DNA from: Anaerolineae bacterium
GTDB taxonomy: Bacteria; Chloroflexota; Anaerolineae; Aggregatilineales; Aggregatilineaceae
Length of the DNA: 6,960 nucleotides
Assembly (NCBI GenBank): GCA_016929355.1
Contig: JAFGJA010000025.1
Span: 1 to 6,960, forward strand
Reading direction: 5' to 3'
Shown: piece after piece, positions 1 to 6,074 of the stretch
Layout: each line of letters starts with the position of its first letter
How positions within the stretch are numbered: the first letter of the stretch is position 1
The notes under the pieces: model-generated
What the model was told of the DNA's origin: nothing
What the model saw: the letters and a program-made list of their open reading frames with translations, nothing else
The model's database searches: none
Made by a program: the position numbers and the translations under genes

Positions 1-1
1 A

Positions 2-82
2 CCGTCAGATCATGCAACGGATGCCTGCCTGATCCTGGCGGGGAGGGGGCAGTTTGCCTGTTCTTCCTATTGCGAAGGTTAA
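2..82 (+). CDS. Possible 3' end of a truncated plus-strand gene, function unknown
   Basis: Reading frame 2 is open from the window edge and ends with TAA at 80-82. It encodes 26 residues, with the run ACLILAGRGQFACSSYC near its end. I do not recognise the family. The frame is short enough to be open by chance, and the minus strand is also open in part here. It would converge on the membrane-protein gene at 185-1891, with a repeat in the gap, which is a common arrangement. Treat it as a weak hypothesis; sequence to the left of the window is needed to decide. Confidence 0.25.
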   Translation, partial: PSDHATDACLILAGRGQFACSSYCEG

Positions 83-90
83 CTAATTTA

Positions 91-139
91 CCTCACCCCC
101 TAGCCCCCTCTCCATGCAATGGCGAGGGGGAATCAGGCA
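91..139. repeat. CCCCTC-type hairpin repeat, half element (copy A)
   Basis: This starts with CCTCACCCCCTAGCCCCCTC and folds into a hairpin. CCCCCTC (104-110) pairs with GAGGGGG (124-130), a single T/C mismatch follows, and CCAT (112-115) pairs with ATGG (119-122) around the loop GCA. It matches the left half of the two larger elements at 1914-2025 and 6810-6908, but the mirror-image right half is missing. Such sequences are a familiar dispersed family in Chloroflexota and some other phyla and often create spurious proline/glycine/arginine-rich reading frames. It lies in the gap downstream of the membrane-protein gene, where it could also act as a 3' stem, but no T-tract follows. Confidence 0.75.
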
Positions 140-184
140 GCTACGTACCCAGCGCCATATACGCCCCAGATAAGGCCGTTTATA

Positions 185-1891
185 TTACTCTATCCCTGGC
201 GCGCGTACATCATACGCCTGGAACGGCCAGAACGTTTTGCGCCCTTGCACAGTGAAGCCTTCCGCGATCAAAAATTCGAAGACATCCCGCGTCGGGACAA
301 AATAGACGGTGGGACGCGCGGCAACCTGTGGCAGCCATTCGTCGGGATGCGCCAGCAAATACTCAGGACTCGCCAGAAACACGTCGGTATCATCGTCCAG
401 ATTGATCAGCACCGGGGACACCACGCCGCGCGCCACCGATCCGATCAACACTTGCTCGCTGCTAGCCGGGTACAGCGCCGGACCAGCCAGCCGCACCCGT
501 TCATCGTACTGCTTATACAGCGTCAGCAAGCCAGCCACCAACATGACCAGCATAAACGCCGGGAGCAACCATTTTTTGAAGGACTGCAAACCGGGCAGAT
601 CGATCAACCAGACCGGGATCAAGACGCAAAAAGCCCAGGGCACGCTCAGATACCAGGGGTTGATCATGGCATGGAACGGGCTGAACGAAAATGTATACTG
701 CGCTACTGTTGTGCCGTAATTGAACAGCACGAACATGATCAGGAAAATCGCGCGATCCCGTTCCTGTAACCAGGCACGCCACCCGGTATCAGGACGGCTG
801 GCCGAGCGCCGCGTTTGCCAGATCGCCAGCGCCAACAAGCCCACCGGCAGCACGATCATACCGGCGGCGACGATGAAGCGCCGCGCGTCCGTAAACGAAT
901 TGCGATCCAGCACAAATTGGATCGTCTGGTCGATGACCGCTTCGCCGCGCACCGACACCTCATCCCAGGAAAAATCCGGTTCGACGCGCCCGCCCTGCCG
1001 GTCCAGCGATTCGAACAACTGCGGGTGCAGCGCGATCACGATCACCGCCGCCACCGCCAGCCATGCCACCAGTGTTATGATCCGTCGGGGCTGCCACCAG
1101 CCAAACCGCAGCGCTAACGCCGCTAATGCGCTGACGATCACCCAGAAAAACATATAGTGCGTGAGAACGCCCATCGCGGCGACCAGCACAATCGCGAGTC
1201 CCTGATACGGCGAAAGTGATAGATTTTGACCTTCTCTTGCTTTTACCTTGATTTTCTCTGTGTTCTCCGTGTCTCTGCGGTGAATCAGATTTTCCGGCGC
1301 GTAAAAATAGCGATAGACCAGATAGGCAAACAGCACGGCCAGCAGCGTGAATAACTGGTAATGGCGGAAATAAAACGAGGTATAGGTCGCGGTGGGATTG
1401 ATAAACCACGCCGCCGCCACTGCCATCGCCAGCCAGCGATCCCGGAAGATCGCCCGCGCCAGCGCGAAGATCACGATCAGCGTAGCGATGCTGAACAGCG
1501 TGTTCAGCGTCAGTATCGCCTGCAAATTTGCGCCAAACACAATAAACCACACATGCGCCACCCAGAAATAAAATGGCGGCGCGACTTCGGTTTCCGCGAG
1601 ATCGTGCCGGATTTGATCAAACACAAACTTGTCTTCGATCTGCATATACGGCCTGAGATCGCCCACCTTGACCCAGGCATAAAGCGGGTATTCCTCATGA
1701 ACCGCGTTATAGGTCCAGGCTTCGAGATGCCCGGTCGCCTCCATGAACGACATGCCCTCGTCGTGATTGATGATCTGCTGGCGATCCACAATCACCACGC
1801 GCCCGATAATCCCCGCAAGGATGGCGATCACAAACAGCGCGCTCATTATGCGGCGGCTGATCTGGTCCGTATGCCATTGGTTGATCGTCAT
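185..1891 (-). CDS. GT-C fold integral membrane glycosyltransferase, GT39-like
   Basis: This is a 568-residue polytopic membrane protein. About 11-12 hydrophobic segments are visible, the first at residues 15-35 and the last at about 441-460, followed by a roughly 100-residue soluble C-terminal part. Features shared with GT39/PMT_2-type enzymes are an acidic pair in the first external loop (D44-E45 in NHDEGMSF), a PPFYFW motif at 105-110 preceding a helix ending in FG, an RHYQLFTLLA segment near 176-185, and a THYMFFW segment near 244-250. Such enzymes usually move sugars from polyprenyl-phosphate donors to lipid or protein acceptors at the membrane; the substrate here is unknown. The frame stays open upstream to 2161, but that extension is translated repeat DNA. 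I chose ATG 1891 because the protein-like sequence begins there and AGGAG lies upstream at 1905-1909, though 13 nt away. Residues about 203-222 are a repeat-derived insert between two helices. The kinase gene lies upstream on the same strand, but a repeat-filled 322-bp gap argues against a tight operon. Confidence 0.85.
   Translation of the reverse strand: MTINQWHTDQISRRIMSALFVIAILAGIIGRVVIVDRQQIINHDEGMSFMEATGHLEAWTYNAVHEEYPLYAWVKVGDLRPYMQIEDKFVFDQIRHDLAETEVAPPFYFWVAHVWFIVFGANLQAILTLNTLFSIATLIVIFALARAIFRDRWLAMAVAAAWFINPTATYTSFYFRHYQLFTLLAVLFAYLVYRYFYAPENLIHRRDTENTEKIKVKAREGQNLSLSPYQGLAIVLVAAMGVLTHYMFFWVIVSALAALALRFGWWQPRRIITLVAWLAVAAVIVIALHPQLFESLDRQGGRVEPDFSWDEVSVRGEAVIDQTIQFVLDRNSFTDARRFIVAAGMIVLPVGLLALAIWQTRRSASRPDTGWRAWLQERDRAIFLIMFVLFNYGTTVAQYTFSFSPFHAMINPWYLSVPWAFCVLIPVWLIDLPGLQSFKKWLLPAFMLVMLVAGLLTLYKQYDERVRLAGPALYPASSEQVLIGSVARGVVSPVLINLDDDTDVFLASPEYLLAHPDEWLPQVAARPTVYFVPTRDVFEFLIAEGFTVQGRKTFWPFQAYDVRAPGIE
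1224..1286 (-). repeat. Dispersed CACCGCAGAGAC-type repeat fragment embedded in the membrane-protein gene
   Basis: On the coding strand the segment runs from ATTCACCGCAGAGACACGG to AGAGAAGGTCAAAAT and encodes IHRRDTENTEKI followed by a lysine/arginine-rich stretch to Q222. From memory, HRRDTENTEKI-like peptides recur in unrelated bacterial proteins as translations of a dispersed intergenic repeat. The segment is AGA/AAA-rich and clearly lower in GC than the flanks. It sits in a hydrophilic loop between a helix ending near residue 197 and one starting near 231. About 60 nt can be assigned, which keeps the frame. Confidence 0.65.
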
Positions 1892-1913
1892 GTGATATAT
1901 CCGACTCCTACTA

Positions 1914-2025
1914 CGCGGCTTCGCCCCCCGACCCGCTCCATGCAATGGCGAGGGGGAGTCACCTACACAGTCAAGTCCCCCTCTCCGGCCTGGCGGGAGA
2001 GGGGGATTTAGGGGGTGAGGCCGCG
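1914..2025. repeat. CCCCTC-type inverted-repeat element, full length (copy B)
   Basis: The element has imperfect inverted ends: CGCGGC at 1914-1919 mirrors GCCGCG at 2020-2025, and the similarity continues through the C-rich and G-rich arms. Two internal hairpins are visible. The left one has CCAT (1938-1941) pairing with ATGG (1945-1948) around GCA, with a degenerate outer arm. The right one has a perfect 10-bp stem, CCCCCTCTCC (1977-1986) with GGAGAGGGGG (1996-2005). There is no coding capacity of its own and no obvious target-site duplication. Its edge lies only 22 bp upstream of the membrane-protein ATG, so it occupies the position where that gene's leader or promoter would be expected. 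It resembles a MITE- or REP-type non-autonomous element; the mobilising enzyme is not in the window. Confidence 0.75.
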
Positions 2026-2123
2026 TGAAACCTGTATCGTACAATTTGCAAGTGAATTCTGTAGGGCATAAACAAACTGAGTCTTGTACTGGTACACTGA
2101 GGCATAAATCGGCCAACGGTTTC

Positions 2124-2178
2124 TGTAGGGGCCGACCAGCGTGTCGGCCCAGGGCAAACACATTGGTCCGCCCCTACG
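2124..2178. repeat. GTAGGGGC-type palindromic repeat
   Basis: The 14-base end GTAGGGGCCGACCA (2125-2138) is the inverse of TGGTCCGCCCCTAC (2164-2177) with one mismatch. Inside, GGCCGAC and GTCGGCC can form an alternative smaller hairpin. Sequences of this form (GTAGGGGC...GCCCCTAC with GTGT/ACAC inside) are a second common dispersed repeat type in Chloroflexota-like genomes, from general knowledge. It sits 36 bp past the kinase stop codon on the minus strand. It could therefore terminate or attenuate read-through from the kinase into the membrane-protein gene, although no T-tract follows it. Confidence 0.65.
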
Positions 2179-2213
2179 AAATCCTGGCTAAACATATACC
2201 ACCGTGTACTAGC

Positions 2214-3374
2214 CTACGGTCTGAGCGGCACTTTCACCGTCAGCACCGTGCCCTGCCCTTCTTCGCTCTCGATGGTCAGCAAGCCGCCCAATTGTAACGC
2301 GCGCTGGTGCATATTGTGGAGGCCAAAACTGCTCGGATCGCGGAACTTGGATTGATCAAAACCCTTGCCATTATCTTTGACGGTCAGGATCACATCGCGC
2401 CCCACTTCACGCACCTTGACTTTGACTCGAGTCGCATTGGCGTGCCGGGCCACATTCGAAAGCGCCTCACGCACGATCTGCGTCAGCGAATGGCGTTGGC
2501 GATCACTGAGCGTGTGCAGATTCGGCGGCACATCGACCACCACATCCACCCGCGCAAAATCGCGGAAGTGCCGCGCTAGATTATCCAAACGCTGCTTGAA
2601 GGTCGCTTGTTCCTCGCGCGCGGTGCGCAAGTTGCGAATATACAACCGGATGTCTTCTATGATCTGGTTCAGATTCTCAATGATGCTGTGATACTGTTCT
2701 TCCTGCTCCGGTGTCATCGGGAACTGCCCGCGCATGATTTCCAGCTTCATGCCCACTGCATAAACTGACTGGATCACACCGTCGTGTAGTTCCATCCCGA
2801 TCCGGTCCCGTTCGCGGCTGAGGGCCAAATCTTGCAACTGTTTGGACAGCCGCGCGTTTTCAATCGCCACCGATGCCTGTTTCGCCAGCAGCACGATCAA
2901 GCGCTCATCATCCTCGCTGAACGGTTCGCCATCAAGCGGATCGGTCAGATACAGGTTGCCAATGCGCTCGCCCCGGCTGATGATCGGCACGCCCAAAAAA
3001 CGCTGCATGTGCGGATGGGCACTGCCACCAAACCCCGCCGAACGCGGGTCATTCGCCAGGTTATCCAACCGGATCGGATCATCGGATTCCAGCACCGCGC
3101 CCAACAACCCCATGCCGCGCGGCTCATCCGTTAAATGCTGCATTTGTTCGGCGTCCAGGCCGGAGGCCGTGAACGACTTCAAATAGCCATCTTCATCCGG
3201 CACACCTAACGCCGCATACCGCGCGCCGACCAGTTCGCGCGCAATATCCGTAATCGCTTTGAGCGTGCGCGGCAGACTCAAATCACTGGTCACAGCCGCC
3301 GCCGCCCGACTCAATGCATCCAACATGGTGGTACACTCATCTGATAATTGAGGGGATTGTGCAGAATCAGTCAT
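2214..3374 (-). CDS. Soluble GAF-domain sensor histidine kinase (HisKA_3 / NarL-DevS type)
   Basis: This 386-residue kinase has no signal peptide or membrane helix, so it should sense a cytoplasmic cue. A GAF domain spans about residues 35-175. The dimerisation/phosphoacceptor box follows at 188-202 (ERDRIGMELHDGVIQ), with H197 as the predicted phosphorylated histidine, typical of the HisKA_3 class. The HATPase domain shows an N-box (REALSNVARHA, 302-312), a G1 box (DNGKG, 334-338), a G2 segment (FGLHNM, 350-355) and GQGT at 373-376, so the catalytic core looks intact. Kinases of this class phosphorylate LuxR-type response regulators, and one is encoded divergently at about 3626-4300. The GAF ligand (haem, cyclic nucleotide or other) cannot be told from sequence. 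ATG 3374 gives a complete protein; only a weak GGGA lies upstream. M17 is an alternative start that would spare all domains. Confidence 0.93.
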   Translation of the reverse strand: MTDSAQSPQLSDECTTMLDALSRAAAAVTSDLSLPRTLKAITDIARELVGARYAALGVPDEDGYLKSFTASGLDAEQMQHLTDEPRGMGLLGAVLESDDPIRLDNLANDPRSAGFGGSAHPHMQRFLGVPIISRGERIGNLYLTDPLDGEPFSEDDERLIVLLAKQASVAIENARLSKQLQDLALSRERDRIGMELHDGVIQSVYAVGMKLEIMRGQFPMTPEQEEQYHSIIENLNQIIEDIRLYIRNLRTAREEQATFKQRLDNLARHFRDFARVDVVVDVPPNLHTLSDRQRHSLTQIVREALSNVARHANATRVKVKVREVGRDVILTVKDNGKGFDQSKFRDPSSFGLHNMHQRALQLGGLLTIESEEGQGTVLTVKVPLRP

Positions 3375-3501
3375 CGCCAGTATCCCAATTTGACCTAATT
3401 TCGATTTCGGATTAATATGATAGCAATCTTAAAAATTCGCCAGACGTATTTAACCATACAATACGCTTGACCCAAAGTGGTGCGACTACCCACACACACG
3501 G

Positions 3502-3507
3502 TATAAT
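3502..3507 (+). promoter_or_regulatory. Candidate -10 box for the response-regulator gene
   Basis: A perfect TATAAT lies about 120 bases before the preferred GTG start. No good -35 lies at 16-18 bp; TTGACC at 3467-3472 is 29 bp away, too far for a sigma-70 pair. If used, transcription would begin near 3514 and the leader would contain the inverted repeat at 3527-3555. A weak -35 is compatible with activator-dependent expression. Confidence 0.35.
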
Positions 3508-3526
3508 CTGGATTGATGCGCATATT

Positions 3527-3555
3527 CTGCGATAATAGTCGTTAACTCATCGCAG
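3527..3555. promoter_or_regulatory. 7-bp inverted repeat, possible operator or leader stem
   Basis: CTGCGAT (3527-3533) and ATCGCAG (3549-3555) are perfect inverse copies separated by 15 bases, so the two arms are offset by 22 bp, about two DNA helical turns. That geometry suits a dimer or a pair of dimers binding one face. It could be an autoregulatory site of the LuxR-type regulator, or a stem-loop in its mRNA leader. Nothing in the sequence proves binding. Confidence 0.35.
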
Positions 3556-3615
3556 TTGACGTATTAAAACGGCGCACAATCGCTAGCCATAATGTTTATA
3601 AATCGTCCCAATGTC

Positions 3616-3619
3616 GGAG
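3616..3619 (+). promoter_or_regulatory. Ribosome binding site that favours the GTG start of the regulator
   Basis: GGAG lies 6 nt before GTG 3626. It falls inside the reading frame that would start at ATG 3611, and that ATG has no purine-rich site ahead of it (TCGTCCCA precedes it). This argues that translation starts at GTG 3626, five codons further in. Confidence 0.6.
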
Positions 3620-3625
3620 AAACAC

Positions 3626-4300
3626 GTGACTTCACTTCGTATTATGATCGCTGACGATCACGCCGTCGTCCGTGCCGGGTTAAAGGCGCTACTCGAACAA
3701 CAACCCGATTTTAATGTCGTGGCCGAAGCCGAAAGCGGTATCGAAGCCGTGCGGCAAGCCGTGACCCACCAACCCGACATTATCGTCATGGACATTCGAA
3801 TGCCCGGTGGCCTCTCCGGGATCGAAGCCTGTGAACAGATCAACGACCAGATTCCGAACACCAAGGTCATCATGCTCACCTCTTACGCCGAAGACGAACT
3901 CGTCATGGACGCCGTGCGCGCGGGTGCTGTCGGTTATGTCCTCAAGCGCGTCGGCAGCAGCGATCTGGTAGACGCGATCCGCACGGTGGGCAAAGGTGAC
4001 GCCTTGATCGATCCGACCATGACCAAAGCCCTGCTTGAAGAAGTCCGTCAAGCCGCCCAGGTCAAGGAAGCCTCCGCCTTCTCTGGTCTGACTCCGCAAG
4101 AAATGCGCATTTTGGCGCTGATGGTCGAAGGTCTGACCAATCGTGAGATCGCGGCCCAGCTTTTCCTGGGTGAAGGCACTGTCCGTAACTATGTCGGCAA
4201 CATTTTGAGCAAACTCCAGGTTTCCAACCGCGCCGAAGCTGCTGTCTTTGCCGTCAAAAACCACATCGAGCGCCACCTCCCTGCCGATGATGAAACCTAG
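3626..4300 (+). CDS. NarL/DevR-type LuxR-family response regulator
   Basis: With the GTG start this is a 224-residue regulator (229 if ATG 3611 is used; residue numbers below are from that ATG). The receiver domain has the acidic pair D15-D16, the phosphoacceptor D61 in VMDIRMP, the switch residue T90 and the conserved K112. A C-terminal LuxR/GerE helix-turn-helix spans about 158-216, beginning LTPQEMRILALMVEGLTNREI, with the recognition helix in GEGTVRNYVGNILSKL (187-202). All key residues are present and length is typical. It should be phosphorylated by the divergent GAF kinase at 2214-3374 and then bind DNA as a dimer. The GTVRNYVGNIL form is close to the DevR/DosR and LiaR groups, but target genes are unknown. 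It is followed by terminators at 4335-4354 and 4435-4467, so it is probably monocistronic. Confidence 0.93.
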   Translation: MTSLRIMIADDHAVVRAGLKALLEQQPDFNVVAEAESGIEAVRQAVTHQPDIIVMDIRMPGGLSGIEACEQINDQIPNTKVIMLTSYAEDELVMDAVRAGAVGYVLKRVGSSDLVDAIRTVGKGDALIDPTMTKALLEEVRQAAQVKEASAFSGLTPQEMRILALMVEGLTNREIAAQLFLGEGTVRNYVGNILSKLQVSNRAEAAVFAVKNHIERHLPADDET

Positions 4301-4334
4301 CCACGATCAGACTCAGGGTATCTGCAACTATAAA

Positions 4335-4354
4335 ACCCGCCCCATGAGGCGGGT
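4335..4354 (-). terminator. Hairpin terminator reading on the minus strand
   Basis: A perfect 7-bp stem, ACCCGCC (4335-4341) with GGCGGGT (4348-4354), encloses a 6-base loop. On the minus strand it is followed by TTTTATA, a fair rho-independent tail. On the plus strand no T-tract follows. It would act as a second stop for transcripts leaving the ATPase gene and would protect the regulator gene from antisense read-through. Confidence 0.6.
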
Positions 4355-4431
4355 AGTGCAAATGATCATAGTCCCTATGTGCAATCAGCACACAGGCGCA
4401 TCATCAACCCTTATTGATACACTGTCAATAC

Positions 4432-4467
4432 AAAAAAAGCCCACGGATTATCGTGGACTTTTGTTTT
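4432..4467. terminator. Bidirectional rho-independent terminator between convergent genes
   Basis: CCACG (4441-4445) pairs with CGTGG (4452-4456) around GATTAT. The stem extends, after one mismatch, by AAAAG/CTTTT. Seven A's precede it and CTTTTGTTTT follows, so both strands end in a T-run. It lies 30 bp past the ATPase stop codon and 135 bp past the regulator stop, and it can serve both convergent genes. Confidence 0.75.
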
Positions 4468-4497
4468 AGATTGGCGTGCTATGATTTCGAGCGAATG

Positions 4498-5850
4498 TTA
4501 ATCCTCGTCACCCTCACCCTCACCCTCAACCACCGGGCGGGTGCGCTCCATATCGGGAATGCCGAAGCCGTTTCCCTTCGCCTTCTTCCCAAAGCCCATC
4601 GCGCGGCGCGGCATCAGGTCATCGCCGGTATTGATCTGGCTGGACAGACTGCCCACTGACTGTTTGAGCGTCGCCAAATCCACTTCACGCTGTTGGTTAT
4701 GCGCGGCCAGCATCCGCGCGTGTAACGCGATCTCGCGCACAAATGCGCCCGTTTGATCGACCAGATAGGGCACAATCTCGGCGTGGTTTTCCTGCCACTG
4801 CGGACCCATGTAATGCTTGAGCATTTGTGTCGCCAATTCCTCATCCTGAATCGGCGGAATAACCAGAATCCGGTCCATGCGTCCGGGCCGCTTGGCGATC
4901 CGTTCGTCGATCACTTCGGGATAATTAGTGGTCGCCAGCAGCAGCGCCCCGCGCGCGTTATTCGGGGATTCCAACCCATCCAACACGTTCAGGATGCGCG
5001 CTTTGTCATCCTTGCGCAGATACACGTCAATTTCTTCCACAATCAGCAGCACCGGATACCCGGCATTGGCTACCACGTTGAGCGCATGGTGAATCTTGTG
5101 GAAGGATGCGCCATCATCATCTGCACCGGAAACATAGACCACGACGCGCTTTTTCTTCAGCGCGAGTTTCGCCATCGCCGCGCAGAGCATAGTTTTCCCC
5201 GTACCGGGCGGGCCGACCAGCAGCAGTTTACGGAACGGCGCGAGATTCAATTCCTGGTAGATTGACACACCATCAGTGAAAAATGCCTCCATATCGGAGC
5301 GCAAATCTTCCTTGATGTGAGTCGGCAGAATCACCTCATCCCACTCAACGGTGGGCTTAAAATAAGCGTTCGTGCCGCCGATGATATACACATCCTGGCG
5401 GCGGCTGGGCCGGCGCACAACTTCATTGCACAACGATTCAAAATGCACCCAGGAATCCAACTGATCCGACGGGACCAGGGCAATCGCTACGATATTGGGA
5501 TCATCATCGCGGAAATACGAGCTAACGAATAACACCTCGTAATCACCATCAGGATGTTCAAACTTGAACGCAAATGCGCCCACGCTCTCGCCTAACATGG
5601 CGGTGCGTCCCGGCACAACGTATTCACTGATCGTGATCACTTCATCACAGGGGAGCCGCTCGACACCGACAAAATGGGATTTCCCTCGCAAACGGCGGCG
5701 GGGCTTCAGGCGGTGCTGGGCCAATTGGTTGCCGCAGCTTTCCGATGCCCACAGCAGTTGGTAAGCTTGCTCGCCGTGACGCTCTTTCCACATTCCTTCG
5801 GCCCACAGCGCCAGCCGCTCGTAACGCATCATCCAGTCTGCCGACTTCAT
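4498..5850 (-). CDS. AAA+ ATPase, BCS1-like classic AAA module with acidic tail
   Basis: This is a 450-residue protein from ATG 5850, which has a good site (AGGTGA, 5855-5860). The frame extends to GTG 5910, but that start is less well supported. Residues 1-205 form an N-terminal region without a family I recognise. The AAA core follows: Walker A GPPGTGKT (213-220), Walker B LLIVEEID (268-275), an NVLDGLES segment (288-295), sensor-1 TTN (307-309), and RPGRMDR (321-327) with the arginine-finger positions. The LDG, TTNYPEVID and RPGR signatures resemble the BCS1 and FtsH/spastin-like classic AAA clade, so it probably forms a ring that remodels a protein substrate. Walker B has glutamate (E272) where the metal-binding aspartate is usual. 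Residues about 405-450 look disordered and end in VEGEGEGDED. There is no membrane segment or protease domain. No partner gene is adjacent, so the substrate is unknown. Transcription is likely from its own promoter, ending at 4432-4467. Confidence 0.88.
   Translation of the reverse strand: MKSADWMMRYERLALWAEGMWKERHGEQAYQLLWASESCGNQLAQHRLKPRRRLRGKSHFVGVERLPCDEVITISEYVVPGRTAMLGESVGAFAFKFEHPDGDYEVLFVSSYFRDDDPNIVAIALVPSDQLDSWVHFESLCNEVVRRPSRRQDVYIIGGTNAYFKPTVEWDEVILPTHIKEDLRSDMEAFFTDGVSIYQELNLAPFRKLLLVGPPGTGKTMLCAAMAKLALKKKRVVVYVSGADDDGASFHKIHHALNVVANAGYPVLLIVEEIDVYLRKDDKARILNVLDGLESPNNARGALLLATTNYPEVIDERIAKRPGRMDRILVIPPIQDEELATQMLKHYMGPQWQENHAEIVPYLVDQTGAFVREIALHARMLAAHNQQREVDLATLKQSVGSLSSQINTGDDLMPRRAMGFGKKAKGNGFGIPDMERTRPVVEGEGEGDED
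4509..4528 (-). repeat. Hexanucleotide tandem repeat encoding the EGEGEG tail
   Basis: Three perfect CCCTCA units (4511-4528), with a partial unit before them, encode alternating Glu-Gly near the ATPase C-terminus on the minus strand. Gain or loss of a 6-base unit would change the tail by two residues without a frameshift. Confidence 0.6.
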
Positions 5851-5854
5851 ATCA

Positions 5855-5860
5855 TCACCT
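5855..5860 (-). promoter_or_regulatory. Ribosome binding site deciding the ATPase start
   Basis: AGGTGA on the minus strand, 4 nt before ATG 5850, is the best Shine-Dalgarno match near the 5' end of the frame and supports the 450-residue form over longer versions from GTG 5910 or ATG 5898. Confidence 0.6.
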
Positions 5861-5942
5861 GAATTAAGACCGGGAATCAACCCCCGGCGTATAGACATTG
5901 ATCGTCGCACGTTGTTTTTACCCTCGATTCGCTATCTCTTTG

Positions 5943-5951
5943 ATTGTAACA
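5943..5951 (-). promoter_or_regulatory. Candidate extended -10 promoter for the ATPase gene (proximal)
   Basis: On the minus strand the motif TGTTACAAT combines an extended TG with a -10 that matches five of six consensus bases. The -35 position holds only a weak match (CTGTTA, 17 bp upstream). Transcription would start about 85 bases before ATG 5850. Confidence 0.35.
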
Positions 5952-6074
5952 TGCAACCGACCAAATAACAGCCCTAGTTTGACCGTGTTTGGTGCGGCAC
6001 ATCCTACGATCCCGTCAGGTGATCATAACCGACTGAGCGAAGAATAGCCATAATAAAGCGAGCATTAACTGTCA

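Larger units (their letters stand above)
1892..2213. other. Repeat-filled intergenic region between kinase and membrane-protein genes
   Basis: This 322-bp gap contains two unrelated dispersed repeats (1914-2025 and 2124-2178) separated by about 100 bp of ordinary sequence (2026-2123). I found no convincing gene on either strand and no good sigma-70 promoter for the membrane-protein gene. The open frames crossing it on both strands are translations of the repeats, rich in proline, glycine and arginine. Confidence 0.7.
3375..3625. promoter_or_regulatory. Divergent AT-rich control region between kinase and regulator
   Basis: About 250 bp between the two divergent starts is clearly richer in A+T than the flanking genes. 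It contains a TATAAT box (3502-3507), the 8-bp palindrome ATGCGCAT (3516-3523), a CTGCGAT/ATCGCAG inverted repeat (3527-3555) and several AT-rich stretches that could serve the kinase promoter on the minus strand. I could not assign a clear kinase promoter. The layout would allow the regulator to control both genes, but that is inference. Confidence 0.5.

Noticed and set aside
119..769. Plus-strand open frame of 216 codons
   Set aside because: It is antisense to the membrane-protein gene, begins inside a repeat, and has a His/Arg/Gln-rich shadow composition with no domain.
1361..2011. Plus-strand open frame of 216 codons
   Set aside because: It is opposite the membrane-protein gene and the repeat; composition is that of a reverse-complement shadow.
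1892..2161. N-terminal extension of the membrane protein by 90 residues upstream of ATG 1891
   Set aside because: It is translated repeat DNA (proline/glycine/arginine-rich) with no membrane or domain features; the family-like sequence starts at M of MTINQ.
3467..3507. TTGACC and TATAAT as a sigma-70 promoter pair
   Set aside because: The spacing is 29 bp, far beyond the usual 16-18.
3689..4276. Minus-strand open frame of 195 codons opposite the response regulator
   Set aside because: It is rich in D, H, G and F as expected from antisense of a regulator gene; no motif and no ribosome site.
4753..5265. Plus-strand open frame of 170 codons opposite the ATPase
   Set aside because: It lies fully inside the well-supported AAA+ gene and shows no recognisable domain.
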